Source: Methylibium sp035762065
GTDB taxonomy: Bacteria; Pseudomonadota; Gammaproteobacteria; Burkholderiales; Burkholderiaceae_C
Length of the DNA stretch: 64,000 nucleotides
Reading direction: 5' to 3'
NCBI RefSeq assembly: GCF_035762065.1
Contig: NZ_DASTPW010000036.1
Location: 1 to 64,000 of the forward strand
The notes under the pieces were generated by a model, which was not told the origin of the DNA, did no database searches, and worked only from the letters and a program-made list of their open reading frames with translations. Positions 42,058 to 52,700 of the stretch are shown one piece after another. Numbering within the stretch: the first letter of the stretch is position 1; each line of letters opens with the position of its first letter. A program made the translations under genes and the position numbers.

Positions 42058-43215
42058 ATGAATTTCATGGGAAACGGAGCGGACCTCGACGCGCCGCTCG
42101 CGCTGCTGGGCGGCGCGAGCGCGCGTCGATTCATGCAGCGCCATTGGCAGAAGAAGCCGCTGCTGGTGCGCGGCGCGATGCCTGGCGTGCAGCCGCCGAC
42201 GACGCGCGCGGCGCTGTTCGAACTCGCGGCGAACGACGACGTCGAGTCGCGGCTCGTGATGCAGGACGAACGCGGCTGGCGCCTGCGACGCGGGCCGTTC
42301 GCGCGGCGCGCGCTGCCGGCGGCGCGCCGGCCCGGCTGGACCTTGCTGGTGCAGGGACTCGATCTGCACGAACCGGCCGCGCAGGCCTTGCTGAGGCCGT
42401 TCCGTTTCGTGCCGGCGGCGCGGCTCGACGACCTGATGCTGTCCTGGGCCAGCGATGGCGGCGGCGTCGGGCCTCATCTCGATTCTTACGACGTCTTCCT
42501 GCTGCAAGTCCAGGGGCGCAGGCGCTGGCGCTGGGGGCGTGCGCGCGACACCCGCTTCAAGCCCGGGCTGCCGCTGAAGATCCTCGAGCACTTCGAGCCC
42601 ACCGAGGAGGCACTGCTCGAGCCGGGCGACCTGCTCTACCTGCCGCCCGGCTGGGCGCACGAAGGCGTCGCCGCGGGCGAATGCATGACCGCCTCGATCG
42701 GTTTCCGTGCGCCGACGCGCGCCGGGCTCGCCGCCGAGCTGCTCGGGCGGCTGGCCGATGCGGCGCCGGCCGCAGGCGACGGCGCGCTGTACCGCGACCC
42801 GGCGCAAGCCGCGAGCGCCGAGCCGGGCCGCATGCCGCCGGCGCTGCAAGCCTTCGCGCGCGATGCGGTCGAGCGGGCGCTGCGGCGCCCCGGTGCGATC
42901 GAACTCGTGCTCGGCGAAGCGCTGAGCGAACCCGGCGCGCGCGTCGGCTTCGACGCGGCCGAGGGGCGCAGCGCCTGCGGAGGGGTCGAACTCGCACGGG
43001 GCACGCGCATGCTCTACGACGACACGCACGTGTTCATCAACGGCGAGTCCTGGCGGGCAGGCGGGCGTGACGCGAAGCTGCTGCGCCGGCTGGCCGACCG
43101 TTTCGCACTCGACGCCGCGGGGGTCGCCGGCGCGAGCCGCGAAGCCCGCGCGCTGCTTGACGATTGGCTTGCGGCCGGCTGGCTGCAGGAGCGCGCCGCA
43201 GGAGACCCGGCATGA
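42058..43215 (+). CDS. ribosomal protein arginine hydroxylase, RoxA/YcfD-like
   Basis: JmjC-type Fe(II)/2-oxoglutarate oxygenase. Iron ligands are H140 and D142 (GPHLDSYDVFLLQ) and H201 (GWAHEGV); the YLPPGWAHEG turn and the C-terminal dimerisation/winged-helix part also fit the YcfD group, which hydroxylates an Arg of ribosomal protein L16 in E. coli. The 385-residue length agrees. The starting ATG at 42058 is 20 bases from the SlyD-like start. Coupled by ATGA to the next gene. Confidence 0.88.
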   Translation: MNFMGNGADLDAPLALLGGASARRFMQRHWQKKPLLVRGAMPGVQPPTTRAALFELAANDDVESRLVMQDERGWRLRRGPFARRALPAARRPGWTLLVQGLDLHEPAAQALLRPFRFVPAARLDDLMLSWASDGGGVGPHLDSYDVFLLQVQGRRRWRWGRARDTRFKPGLPLKILEHFEPTEEALLEPGDLLYLPPGWAHEGVAAGECMTASIGFRAPTRAGLAAELLGRLADAAPAAGDGALYRDPAQAASAEPGRMPPALQAFARDAVERALRRPGAIELVLGEALSEPGARVGFDAAEGRSACGGVELARGTRMLYDDTHVFINGESWRAGGRDAKLLRRLADRFALDAAGVAGASREARALLDDWLAAGWLQERAAGDPA

Positions 43216-43700
43216 CCATCGACGCCGCACCGGCCGCCTTCGAAGGCCGTGAAGCTTTCGCCCGCGCGCTGATCCACGCGATGCAGCACAGCGCCGAGCG
43301 CGGCGCCGCACAGATCTGGTGGGCCGACGCCGATTTCGCGCACTGGCCGCTCGGCCGCGCCGAACTGCTCGACGCGCTCGGCGCCTGGGTGAGGACCGGC
43401 CGCCGGCTGACCTTGCTCGCCGCCGGCTACCGGGATTTCGCCGCCCGCCACCCGCGCTGGGTCGCCTGGCGGCGCGTCTGGTCGCACAGCGTGCAATGCC
43501 TCGCAGTGCACGAGGAACTGGCGACTCAGGTGCCGACGCTGCTGTTGAGCGCCGATCTCGCGGTGCGCGCCACCGATCCGCTGCGCCTGCGCGGGCAGTT
43601 GGTGCACGAGGCGGCGGAGCTAGCACGCTGCCGCAAGCTGATCGAGGCGCTGTCGCAGCGCAGCGAGGACAGCTTCCCGGTGACGACCCTCGGGCTTTGA
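43212..43700 (+). CDS. uncharacterised protein coupled to roxA
   Basis: A 162-residue protein starting inside the roxA stop (ATGA). It is rich in Ala/Trp/Arg with FARALIHAMQHSAERGAAQIWWADADFAHWPLGRAELLDAL and a C-terminal HEAAELARCRKLIEAL helix. I do not recognise a characterised family, though the alternating WW/DADF pattern reminds me of phospholipase-D-like folds lacking the catalytic HKD. Conserved neighbourhood with roxA supports a real gene. Function unknown. Confidence 0.72.
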   Translation: MTIDAAPAAFEGREAFARALIHAMQHSAERGAAQIWWADADFAHWPLGRAELLDALGAWVRTGRRLTLLAAGYRDFAARHPRWVAWRRVWSHSVQCLAVHEELATQVPTLLLSADLAVRATDPLRLRGQLVHEAAELARCRKLIEALSQRSEDSFPVTTLGL

Positions 43701-43875
43701 GCCCGCGGCCGTGCCGGCCCCGGGGGTCGCGGCATGCCCCGATGGCACAATCGCTGGCTAGGCAAAGGCTGCCCGAGCGGCCTGGGTCTTGGAGAATGCG
43801 GTGCTGCTTCATCGAGCTTTCGCGTTCCGACAACCACCGGTGTGTTCAGCCCTTCCTTGAATTGAGGACCCCCAC

Positions 43876-44175
43876 ATGAAGAATTCGCTCCTGTTGGCTT
43901 CCCTGGTCGCCGCCGTTGCCCTTGCCGCCTGCGGCAAGAAGCCGGAAGACGCCGCTGCCGCTGCGCCGGCCGCTCCCGCCGCTTCGGCAACGGGTGCCGC
44001 GGCCTCGGCCGCCGGCGATGCGGCAGCCGCCGCGGGCGCCGCCGCCTCGGCCGCCGTCGGCAGCGCGACCGACACCGCCGCCTCGGCCGCCGCAGGCGCT
44101 GCCGCCGGTGCCGCTTCGGCCGCCGGTGCCGCTGCCGACGCTGCTTCGGCTGCCGTCGACGCCGCCAAGAAGTGA
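43876..44175 (+). CDS. alanine-rich lipoprotein
   Basis: A 99-residue protein with a lipoprotein signal ending VALAACGKK (Cys at about residue 19). The mature part is nearly all Ala, Ser, Gly and Thr, with occasional Asp (AAAGAAASAAVGSATDT-like runs), a low-complexity, probably helical or disordered tether. A good Shine-Dalgarno, GAGGA, precedes the ATG, and a strong terminator follows. Such Ala-rich lipoproteins are common in betaproteobacteria; the function is unknown. Confidence 0.8.
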   Translation: MKNSLLLASLVAAVALAACGKKPEDAAAAAPAAPAASATGAAASAAGDAAAAAGAAASAAVGSATDTAASAAAGAAAGAASAAGAAADAASAAVDAAKK

Positions 44176-44207
44176 TGCCTCGCGGCCACCGGCCGCGCGC
44201 ATCGAGC

Positions 44208-44232
44208 AAGCCGCCCCACGGGGCGGCTTTTT
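44208..44232 (+). terminator. Rho-independent terminator of the alanine-rich lipoprotein gene
   Basis: AAGCCGCC and GGCGGCTT arms around a CCACGG loop, followed by a five-T run, 33 bases beyond the stop codon on the plus strand. Confidence 0.85.
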
Positions 44233-44401
44233 GTTGGGCGGCTCAGATGCTTCGAAGGAGTCCAGCGCGTCTGGGCAGACCGCGCCCGAGGCGCGCCATC
44301 AAGGCGCGAAGCACAGCCGCAGCTCGGGCTAGCGCGAAGCACCGGCAACGCCGAAGGCGTGCCTCGGGGTGAGGGGGCGTGCCGGGCTCGTTCACCGCTT
44401 T

Positions 44402-45178
44402 TCAGCGCAGGTCGAGCCAGCCGAAGCCCTCGTCGTGCGTGGCGACGACGATGTCGTCCGGCCGCGTACCCAGCACCGCGGCGAGCGCGCCGCTGGCCAG
44501 CTCGCGCCGGTTGTTCTGCAGGCTCAGGTGCGCAGCGACGACGTGCCGCAGCCGCTCGTGGCGGCACGCCGCGAGCACCTCGGCCGCCGCGTCGTTCGCC
44601 AGATGGCCGAAGCGCCCGCTGACGCGTGCCTTCAAGGACGCCGGGTAGGCCGACGCCGCCAGCATCGCGCGATCGTGGTTGCATTCGAGCAGGAGCGCCT
44701 CGCAGCCGGCGAGCGCCGCCGTCGCATGCGGCGTGACCGAGCCGGCGTCGGTCAGCACGCCGAGACGCCGCGCGCCGTCGCCGCAGACCAGCTGCAGCGG
44801 CTCGGCCGCGTCGTGTGGCACGGTGTAGGGCCGCAGCTCGAGCGCGCCGACGGCGATCGGCTCGCCGTCGCGCGCGAAGTGCAGCAGCCCGGCGTCGAGC
44901 GCCGGCTCGCCGGCGGCCCGCCAGGTGCCGCGGCTGGTCCACAGCGCGATGCGATGCCGGCGCGCGAGCGCGAAGGCGCAGCCGATGTGATCGCCGTGCT
45001 CGTGCGTGACGAAGATCGCGTCGATCGCCTCCGGCGCGACGTCCGCGCGCGCGAGCCGCAGCGCCAGTTCCTTCAGCGTGAAGCCGCAGTCGATCAGCAC
45101 GCGCGTGCCGTCGCCGCCGCCGGCCTCGACGACCGCCGCGTTGCCGGTGCTTCCGCTGCCGAGGCTGCAAAAGCGCAT
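44402..45178 (-). CDS. MBL-fold metallohydrolase (YycJ-like)
   Basis: A 258-residue metallo-beta-lactamase-fold enzyme. Zinc ligands are in FVTHEHGDHIGC (about residues 57-68), the RLGVLTDAG stretch and LLLECNHDRAML, with AHLSLQNN near the C-terminus. The N-terminal MRFCSLGSGSTGNAAVVEAG is the YycJ/WalJ start. YycJ relatives are 5' exonucleases involved in DNA repair in Gram-positives. It lies 23 bases after bamC, in the dapA-bamC-MBL order that recurs in betaproteobacteria. Confidence 0.88.
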   Translation of the reverse strand: MRFCSLGSGSTGNAAVVEAGGGDGTRVLIDCGFTLKELALRLARADVAPEAIDAIFVTHEHGDHIGCAFALARRHRIALWTSRGTWRAAGEPALDAGLLHFARDGEPIAVGALELRPYTVPHDAAEPLQLVCGDGARRLGVLTDAGSVTPHATAALAGCEALLLECNHDRAMLAASAYPASLKARVSGRFGHLANDAAAEVLAACRHERLRHVVAAHLSLQNNRRELASGALAAVLGTRPDDIVVATHDEGFGWLDLR

Positions 45179-45201
45179 CGGCGGCTACTTCCGACGCAGC
45201 C

Positions 45202-46392
45202 TTAGCGCAGGTCGGTGACGAGGCGCTCGAGGATGCGCTTGGCGGCGGGGCCGGTCTCGGTCGCGCCCTGGTTGTTCAGCACCGTGACCGTGCTCGTGTC
45301 GGTCTGGCCCTTCACCGCGATGCGGTAGCGCGCGAGCGCGTTGGCCTTGTCCTTGTCGTTGCCGCCGCCGAAGATCCGGCTGAAGAAGCCCGGCTCCTTC
45401 GCGTCTTCCGAGCCCGGCTCCACGTAGCGCACGAAGTACAGACCCTGAGCGCGGTCGCGGTCCTCGACGGTGAAGCCGCCGCGGTCGAGCGCGAGGCCGA
45501 CGCGGCGCCAGGCGCGATCAAAGCCGTCGTCCACCTGCAGGCTGCTGCCTTGCTCGCCGCCGACCATTCGCGCACGCGCTGCGGGCGGAGCGACGGCCGC
45601 AGGCGCTGCGGCCGCCACCGTGGCCGCAGCCTCGGCGGCCCTGGCCTGCTCTTCCTTCGCGCCCAGCTTGAGCATCAGGCGCGACAGCATGATCGCCTCG
45701 AGCTCGGGATCCGAAGGCCGCGGCTGCCACATCGTGCTGCCTTTGCGCTCGTCGGTGTAGACCTCGACCATGCCGCGATGGCTGATGTAGATCTCGCTGC
45801 CGCCGTCGGCGCCGCGTTCGATGCGGGTGCGGAAGCGGTCGCGCTCGCCGGTGTCGTAGAGGCCGTCGAAGACGCGGCCGATGGTGCTGCGGATGAAGTC
45901 CTGCGGCAGCTTCGCGCGGTTCTCGTTCCAGTTGGTCTCCATCACGCCGACGTCCTTCTGCTCAACGTCGAGCGCGAAGCCGCGCTCGGCCCAGAAGGCC
46001 TGCAGTTGCGGCCAGAGCTGCTCCGGCGTCTGCTTGGTCGCGATCCAGCGCTGCGCGCCGGCGCGCTCGAGCTGCACGTCGCCGTAGGCCGCCGGCGCGA
46101 CGGCGTTCGGCGCACTGGCGGCGGCACCCGGTGCCCCCGGCGTCGTGACGCCCGGCGCGGCCGGCGTCTGCAGCGCCGCGGCGCTGATGCTGCCGCCGGT
46201 GGGCTGGTAGCGGCTGTCGCGGTTGAGCTGCGTGAGATCGGGCGGGACCTCGAGCGAAACGGATTTCGCCGCGCTGGTCTTGTAGTCGACCTTGTCGCCC
46301 TGCAGCTTTTCGTTGATCGACGAGCAGCCGGCCAGGCCGAGCGCGCACGCAAAGAACGCGCCGGCGGCGCGCGAGACGGGAGAAAGCTTCAT
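45202..46392 (-). CDS. bamC: outer-membrane assembly lipoprotein BamC
   Basis: Lipoprotein subunit of the BAM complex, which inserts beta-barrel proteins into the outer membrane. The signal ends LGLAGCSSINEKL (lipobox with Cys at about residue 23), the unstructured N-terminal region has VSLEVPPDLTQLNRDSRYQP as in other BamC/NlpB proteins, and two helix-grip domains follow around residues 110-220 and 280-390. The length of 396 residues includes an Ala/Pro linker. ATG at 46392 fits. It follows dapA with a 14-base gap, so the two genes are co-transcribed. Confidence 0.93.
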   Translation of the reverse strand: MKLSPVSRAAGAFFACALGLAGCSSINEKLQGDKVDYKTSAAKSVSLEVPPDLTQLNRDSRYQPTGGSISAAALQTPAAPGVTTPGAPGAAASAPNAVAPAAYGDVQLERAGAQRWIATKQTPEQLWPQLQAFWAERGFALDVEQKDVGVMETNWNENRAKLPQDFIRSTIGRVFDGLYDTGERDRFRTRIERGADGGSEIYISHRGMVEVYTDERKGSTMWQPRPSDPELEAIMLSRLMLKLGAKEEQARAAEAAATVAAAAPAAVAPPAARARMVGGEQGSSLQVDDGFDRAWRRVGLALDRGGFTVEDRDRAQGLYFVRYVEPGSEDAKEPGFFSRIFGGGNDKDKANALARYRIAVKGQTDTSTVTVLNNQGATETGPAAKRILERLVTDLR

Positions 46393-46406
46393 CGGATGGA
46401 GGACTC

Positions 46407-47288
<882 letters not shown>

Positions 47289-47348
47289 GACGGATTCCTC
47301 GGGAAGCGCGGAATTCTAGCCAGCCACCCTGGCCGACTCGACGCTGCG

Positions 47349-47912
47349 CTACAGGGGATAACGCGGTGGCACAGCCCCGGACGCTGGGGATGACCCGGGC
47401 TCGCGTGCCGCCGCGATGCGCTGCACGAAGCGCTCGGGCGCGCCGAGGAAGCCGTCTTCGTAGCCGATGACGCGCAGCGCCGGCCGCAGCGCGTCTAGCA
47501 GCTCGCCGGGGCGCAGCAGGAAGTCGGGGTTCGAAGGCTTGCCGACGCTGGCGTTGCCGAGCGCGAAAGTCTCGTAGACGAGCAGGCCACCGTCGGCGAG
47601 CGCTTCGACGATCGCCGGCAGCAGCGGCCGCCACAGGTAGTTGGTAACCACCACCAGGTCGAAGCGGCGGCCGGCCAGCGGCCACGGGCCGGCTTCGAGA
47701 TCGGCCACCAGCAGCTCGGCGCCGCTGCCGCGCAACGCGGCCATCGCGTCGGCATCGCGGTCGATGCCGGTGACTCGCACGCCGCGCGCGGCGAGCCAGC
47801 GCAGGTGCCGGCCGTGCCCGCATGCCAGATCGAGCGCGGTGTGCGGGGCGCCGAAGCCGCGCGCCCAGCGCAGCACCCATGGCGAAGGCGCGAGGCCGGC
47901 ATGCGCGCTCAT
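47349..47912 (-). CDS. SAM-dependent methyltransferase (class I)
   Basis: A 187-residue Rossmann-fold methyltransferase: motif I is ALDLACGHGRHLRWLAARG (about residues 24-42), then VTGIDRDADAM and LLVADLEAGPWPL, followed by FDLVVVTNYLWRPLLPAIVEAL. It resembles TehB/YodH-like small methyltransferases; no substrate is evident. The ATG at 47912 overlaps the stop of the SDR fragment, so it is the last gene of the MFS-small-SDR-methyltransferase transcript. Confidence 0.85.
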   Translation of the reverse strand: MSAHAGLAPSPWVLRWARGFGAPHTALDLACGHGRHLRWLAARGVRVTGIDRDADAMAALRGSGAELLVADLEAGPWPLAGRRFDLVVVTNYLWRPLLPAIVEALADGGLLVYETFALGNASVGKPSNPDFLLRPGELLDALRPALRVIGYEDGFLGAPERFVQRIAAAREPGSSPASGAVPPRYPL

Positions 47913-48205
47913 CGAGGCGTCTCGCGCTGCAGCGCCGCGCGCGCCGCGGCGTCGATGCGGCCGAAGCGCGCGACGGCCGCGGCGATCAGCCCGGTGCAAT
48001 CCGCCTGCTGCGCCACGTCGCAGCGCTGCACCAGCACCGGCGTGCCGTGCGCCTCGCACTGCGCGCCGACCTGCGCGAGCTTGTCTTCGCCGCGCGCCGC
48101 CAGCACCAGCGCGAGCGCAGCGCCATCGCGCGCCGCGAGCTGGCGCGCCAGCTCGGCGCCGATGCCGTCGGACGCGCCGGTCACGACCACGACCTTCGAG
48201 GTCAT
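47909..48205 (-). pseudogene. truncated short-chain dehydrogenase (N-terminal Rossmann part only)
   Basis: A 98-residue product with the SDR cofactor motif VVVTGASDGIGAELARQLA and LVLAARGEDKLAQV, running to VARFGRIDA, where a normal SDR continues with the LVNNAG strand and the YxxxK catalytic site. Here the reading frame ends 12 residues later and overlaps the methyltransferase start. No catalytic Tyr/Lys remains, so it is probably a deletion remnant kept in frame. A short functional Rossmann domain is less likely but not excluded. Confidence 0.6.
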
Positions 48206-48212
48206 CGCGCGA

Positions 48213-48344
48213 TCAGAAGCAGGCCCACACGCGGTTGGCCAGATCGACGATCACGTCGGGCCGCAGGTAGCTCGCGAACACCAGCGCCAGCACCAGCGCG
48301 GCGGCGGACCACAGCAGCGAACGTCGCAGGGCAGGGCGGTTCAT
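48213..48344 (-). CDS. 43-residue single-span membrane protein
   Basis: A short gene of 43 codons encoding NRPALRRSLLW, then one hydrophobic span (AAALVLALVFASYL), then RPDVIVDLANRVWACF. It fits exactly between the MFS gene (10 bases) and the SDR fragment (7 bases) on the same strand, codon positions are GC3-rich, and the topology is convincing. I recall similar tiny proteins ending in DLANR-W-CF in Burkholderiales. Function unknown. Confidence 0.65.
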   Translation of the reverse strand: MNRPALRRSLLWSAAALVLALVFASYLRPDVIVDLANRVWACF

Positions 48345-48354
48345 CGCGCGACGA

Positions 48355-49578
48355 TCATGCGGCCACCGGCCGGGCGCGCACGATCGCGGTTTCCCGCACC
48401 GGCAGGTTGATCAAGGCCGCGAACACGCCGAGCGCGATGCAGATGCCCCAGACCACGTCGTAGTTGCCGCTCAGGTCGTAGAGCCGTCCGCCGAGCCAGG
48501 CGCCGAGGAAGCTGCCGACCTGGTGCGAGAGGAACACGAAGCCGCCCAGCATCGAGAAGTGCCGCACGCCGAAGATCTGCGCGACCAGCGCGTTGGTCGG
48601 CGGCACCGTCGACAGCCAGAGGAAGCCCATCGCCGACGCGAAGACGTAAACGCTCGCCGGCGACAGCGGCAAGGCGAGGAAGGCCACGATCACCACAGAG
48701 CGCAGGAGGTAGATCGCGGCGAGGATGTGCCGCTTCGCGAGCCGCTGGCCCAGCACGCCGGCCAGGTAGGTGCCGAACACGTTGAAGAGGCCGATCAGCG
48801 CGAGCGCCACCGTCGCGACCTGCGGCGACATGCCGTGGTCCTTCAGGTAGCTGGGCATGTGCACGCCGATGAACACCACCTGGAAGCCGCAGACGAAGTA
48901 GCCGGCCATGAGCAGCTGGAAGCTGCGGTAGCCGAAGGCCTCGCGCACCGCCTCGCCGATGCTCTGGTGCACGACGCCCGGCGTCGCGGCGAGCTTCGGC
49001 TCGCGCAGCCCGAAGGCCAGCGGCACGATCGCGAGCGATGCGCATCCGAGCAGGATCAGCGCCTGCTGCCAGCCGAAGAAGCCGATCAGGCTGCTTTCCA
49101 CCGGCACCATCAGGAACTGGCCGAAGGAGCCGGCCGCCGCGGTGATGCCCATCGCCCAGCTGCGTTTCTCCGGCGCCACGTTGCGCCCGATCACGCCGTA
49201 GACGATCGCGTAGGTGGTGCCCGCCTGCGCCATGCCGAGCAGCAGGCCGCCGGTACCGGTGAACGCGAGGCCAGAGGTCGCGAGCGCCATGCCGACGAGG
49301 CCGACCGCGTACAGCGCCGCGCCCGCGAGCAGCACGCGGAACGCGCCGTAGCGATCGGCCAGCATGCCGGCGAACGGGCCCGCCAGGCCCCACATCAGGT
49401 TCTGCACCGCGAGCGCGAAGGCGAAGGTCTCGCGCGTCCATCCGCGCTCCATCGTCACCGGCTGCAGGAACAGGCCGAAGCCGTGCCGGATGCCCATCGA
49501 CAGCGTGACGATCGCGGCACTGCAGATCAGCACCTGCGTCATCGAAAGCGCGTGGGCTCGAGTTGCCGCTGGAGTCAT
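48355..49578 (-). CDS. MFS transporter (oxalate/formate-antiporter-like)
   Basis: A 407-residue permease with twelve predicted transmembrane segments. Marks: GIRHGFGLFLQPVTMERGWTRETFAFALAVQNL, the GMLADRYGAFRVLLAG loop typical of MFS loop 2-3, and NLPVRETAIV at the end. The family is the group often annotated as OFA or monocarboxylate-type MFS; the substrate is not known. ATG at 49578 was chosen because the first transmembrane segment follows. It is transcribed away from the candidate effector gene at 49778, leaving about 200 bases of divergent promoter region. Confidence 0.88.
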   Translation of the reverse strand: MTPAATRAHALSMTQVLICSAAIVTLSMGIRHGFGLFLQPVTMERGWTRETFAFALAVQNLMWGLAGPFAGMLADRYGAFRVLLAGAALYAVGLVGMALATSGLAFTGTGGLLLGMAQAGTTYAIVYGVIGRNVAPEKRSWAMGITAAAGSFGQFLMVPVESSLIGFFGWQQALILLGCASLAIVPLAFGLREPKLAATPGVVHQSIGEAVREAFGYRSFQLLMAGYFVCGFQVVFIGVHMPSYLKDHGMSPQVATVALALIGLFNVFGTYLAGVLGQRLAKRHILAAIYLLRSVVIVAFLALPLSPASVYVFASAMGFLWLSTVPPTNALVAQIFGVRHFSMLGGFVFLSHQVGSFLGAWLGGRLYDLSGNYDVVWGICIALGVFAALINLPVRETAIVRARPVAA

Positions 49579-49680
49579 CGAACCACTATATCGAGCAGGG
49601 CACGGCCTCGGCCGCTTTTCGCGGCGCAGCGCCGTGCCTCGAGGGCCGTCGCGATGCATCGATGCGCCGGCGTGCGGCGC

Positions 49681-49742
49681 TTCGCGCACGCGCACCTCGG
49701 TTCGCATCCGGGACGGGACGCCCGTCGACAACGCCGCAGGAT
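49681..49742 (+). promoter_or_regulatory. perfect PIP box with -10 element upstream of the 1004-aa gene
   Basis: TTCGC (49681-49685), 15 bases, TTCGC (49701-49705): the textbook TTCGB-N15-TTCGB box. CAGGAT (YANNNT) follows after 31 bases at 49737-49742. The first in-frame ATG of the large gene is at 49778, a sensible leader length. The same architecture precedes the YopJ-family gene. Confidence 0.8.
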
Positions 49743-49777
49743 GCGTCCGTCGCCCTCGCGTCACCCGTGCTCCGGCC

Positions 49778-52700
49778 ATGCGCCTTCCTGGACTTTCACG
49801 CCATCTGCGGCCGCCGGCACGCGCATCTGCGGCCACGGAGGCGTCCGTACCGTCGCAGCGGCGCGCGCAAACCCGCCCGGGGCTCGACCCCGGTGGCCTG
49901 CCGCCTCGACGCCCAGCAAATGCAGGCGCAGATCACGCGCGGCCGTCCCACCCTTTTCCCGGCGTGTCGACGCCGGTCGCGGGCCAGCCGCCGCTCGATC
50001 GATCCGACGACATCGGGCGCATCGCTGCGGATGTCGCCGCCGTCTTCGACGCCCAGGCCGACGAGCTCCGGGCCGTGCTCGATACGGTCGGTCCGGTATC
50101 GAGGCGGGCACGCATGCATCTCGAACTGGCGCTGCAGTCCTACGACGTGCTGCGGCTACAGCCACTCGCGCAGGCCACGCCCGAGCACGCTGCGCAGCTC
50201 GCGGTGTCGCTCGTGGGCGGTGCGCGCACGGCGATCGACCGGTTGATGCAACACGATGCGACCGGTGCCTCGCAGCAGCCGGCCGCCGCCGCGCTTGCTG
50301 CCTTGCAGCCCTTCGTCGCCCGGGCCGAAGCCTTTCAGGCCGCCAAGCCATTCGCGGATCTGGTCGAGCGCCTCCAGTTGCGGCGCAGCGGCACCTATTT
50401 CCAGCTCGGGCCGGCGTTCTCGGAGAGCGTTCGCCAAGCCCGGGAGGTGGTTGACGACCTCGCACGCCTGATGCGCGCCGTGCGGCCGATTTCGCGATCG
50501 GCGGCCCGCGAGCTGGAGAACGCGGCGCAGCTGCTCAAGGCGTCGGTCGACGCAGGGCAGGCGCCCGACGCGCCGACGAGCGCGCGGGCCGCCGAGTGGG
50601 TCGGTGCCGCCAACGTACGCCTGCGCGAGCGTGCCGCCTCCGCCCTTACAGGATCGACACAGATGGCGCACATCGCGAGCCTGCTCGAGCCTGTGCGCGA
50701 CAAGCTCAACAGCGTTCATGCGCGGCAACTGCTCGCCGCCGCGACGCATCCCAGGTCCCTCACGGCGCAAGAGGTCGGCCGGCTGCGCGCGGCGGCCGAC
50801 GCGCTGAACACGCTGCGCTTCAACCCGCCGGCGAACGCCACGACGCGGGACGACGTGGCTGCTTGGAGGCTTGCACTGGAGGGCGCTCGCCTGGAGATCG
50901 CGCGCACGATGTCCGCCATCGCGCATCGGGACTTGCTGCCGCCTGCGCCGGCGAACCTGGCGTCGAGCCGCCTGCTGCGGGCTTCCGCGCTCCTGCTGGA
51001 GCATGCCGATCCGCGGTTCGTGTCGGTGGCTGCGACTGACTCCCGCGGCCGGCATCTGCTGATGTCGCTCCTGATGGCCGCGCACGCGCACCAGCGGTGG
51101 ACCGCCCATCTCGGCAAGCCTGCGGCGCAGCTGCTTCCGATCGTGTACGACGAGCAGGAAACCAGCAGCTTCGCTACGGTGTTCATGGGCGCGATGGGTG
51201 GTAGTTCTCATCTGCGCGTCGGAGGCGCGGCGCTTCACGTTCCGAACATGGCGGTGATGGCTCACGAGTCGGTGCACATGGCACAGAACAACGCGAGGCG
51301 CATGCCGCAGTGGGGCGGCTCGGTCGGCCCCCGCCGCCCGGACGACCCGCTGCCACCGAGCCGCGTCGGCCATTTGGAAACCAGCGTTTCGCTGCGCCCG
51401 GGAGACGCCGCCCCGCCAACGCCGACAGGTGCGAGCAGCGATGTCCAGGAGTTCGTCGCGGCGCTGAGCTACGTGAACAATCCGCGCGAGATCCAGGCTT
51501 TCATGGAGGGCGCGGCGGTCCACCGGCTCGGTGATCGCGACGCCGCCGGCGCTTTCCCGCCCTCGCTCTTTCCATTGCCTGCCTGGAGCCGGCTCGCGGC
51601 ATTGCTCACCGAGGCCGCCTCGACGCTGCAGGCGCCCGTCGCCGACGGTGCGTTCCTGTTCGACGCCAGCGTGCATCCGGAAGCCGCCGGCCATGCCGAA
51701 CGCATCCTGCATGCCACGGCGAGGCTGCACGACGCGCGCGCGTCGAAGGCATGGTCGGCCGGGCACGACACCGACTTGTTCCGCGTGATGGACGGGCTTG
51801 CACGGGCGCAGGCGAACGACCCCGCGGCAAGCGGCACGGTCCGGCTCGCGGCCATCGCATCGCAGCTGGTGGACTTCGCGGACCGCGTCGCCTACGCGGC
51901 GGGCGACGCGATCCACTCGCCCGCCGGCGTCGACGCCGCGCCGCAGCGTTTCGCCGAGGCGTCGCGCGCGCCGGGGGCGACCCTGGTCTCGCTCGTCGGC
52001 GCCGAGGCGCGGCGCGTGCTGCGGCGCGAGCTCCGGGGGATCGAAACCCTCCCGGACGCGCTGGCCGCCTCCAAGAGGGACAGCGGCTTCACGACCGCCG
52101 TCCGGCAGATCGTGTCGAAGCACGCGCAGGGCGTCGTGCCGACGCCCGCCGAGGTGGGCGACGCGGTGATGCGCCTGTCGGCGTCCTTGCTCGGCGTGCC
52201 TCTCGAGACCGTGCCCGAAATCCTCGCGCCCGAGGTCAACCTGTACCGCGCGCCTTCGATGCAGCTGTGGCATGTGCCGGGGCTGAACGTCGCGCCGGGA
52301 CAAAGGCGCAAGGCGGTCTTCGAAGCCGCCAGCTGGCAGCTGCACGTGCCGCTGCAGATCTTGAGCGAGCCGGCGAAGCTGGAGTCGCGGCTCGCGGGCA
52401 TGGCCGCCGAGGTGGCCTATGCCACGGTCGCGCTGCGCATGCTCCGCGCGGAGCCCGAACGGGCGCGCGCCGCCCTCGGCCTCGACCTTCCCATGAGCTG
52501 GCTCGCCTCCATCGCCGAGGCCGCCGAGCGTGTCCTGGCGCCTTTCGACCGGGCGGTGAAGCCGCCGCCGGCGCTGGCGCTGCGCCTGCTGCTGCACGAG
52601 CTTCCGCCGCTCGCGACCGACAGCCAGTGGCATCTCGGCGAGCGTGCGGCGGTCAAGGCCAACGCAGCGAGCGATCCCGTCTCTCGCGAGGCGTACGAGG

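Noticed and set aside
43760..43800. Short stretch resembling the D-arm of a tRNA (CCCGAGCGGCC) before the alanine-rich lipoprotein gene
   Set aside because: No acceptor stem, anticodon arm or T-loop (GTTCGA) could be folded around it.
49364..49777. N-terminal extension of the 1004-residue gene upstream of 49778
   Set aside because: The extension is antisense to the MFS gene and crosses the predicted promoter, so it is not translated as part of this protein.
51263..51277. HESVH motif as evidence for an eCIS DUF4157 peptidase
   Set aside because: HExxHxxQ resembles DUF4157 locally, but the flanking signature and the extracellular contractile injection genes are absent.
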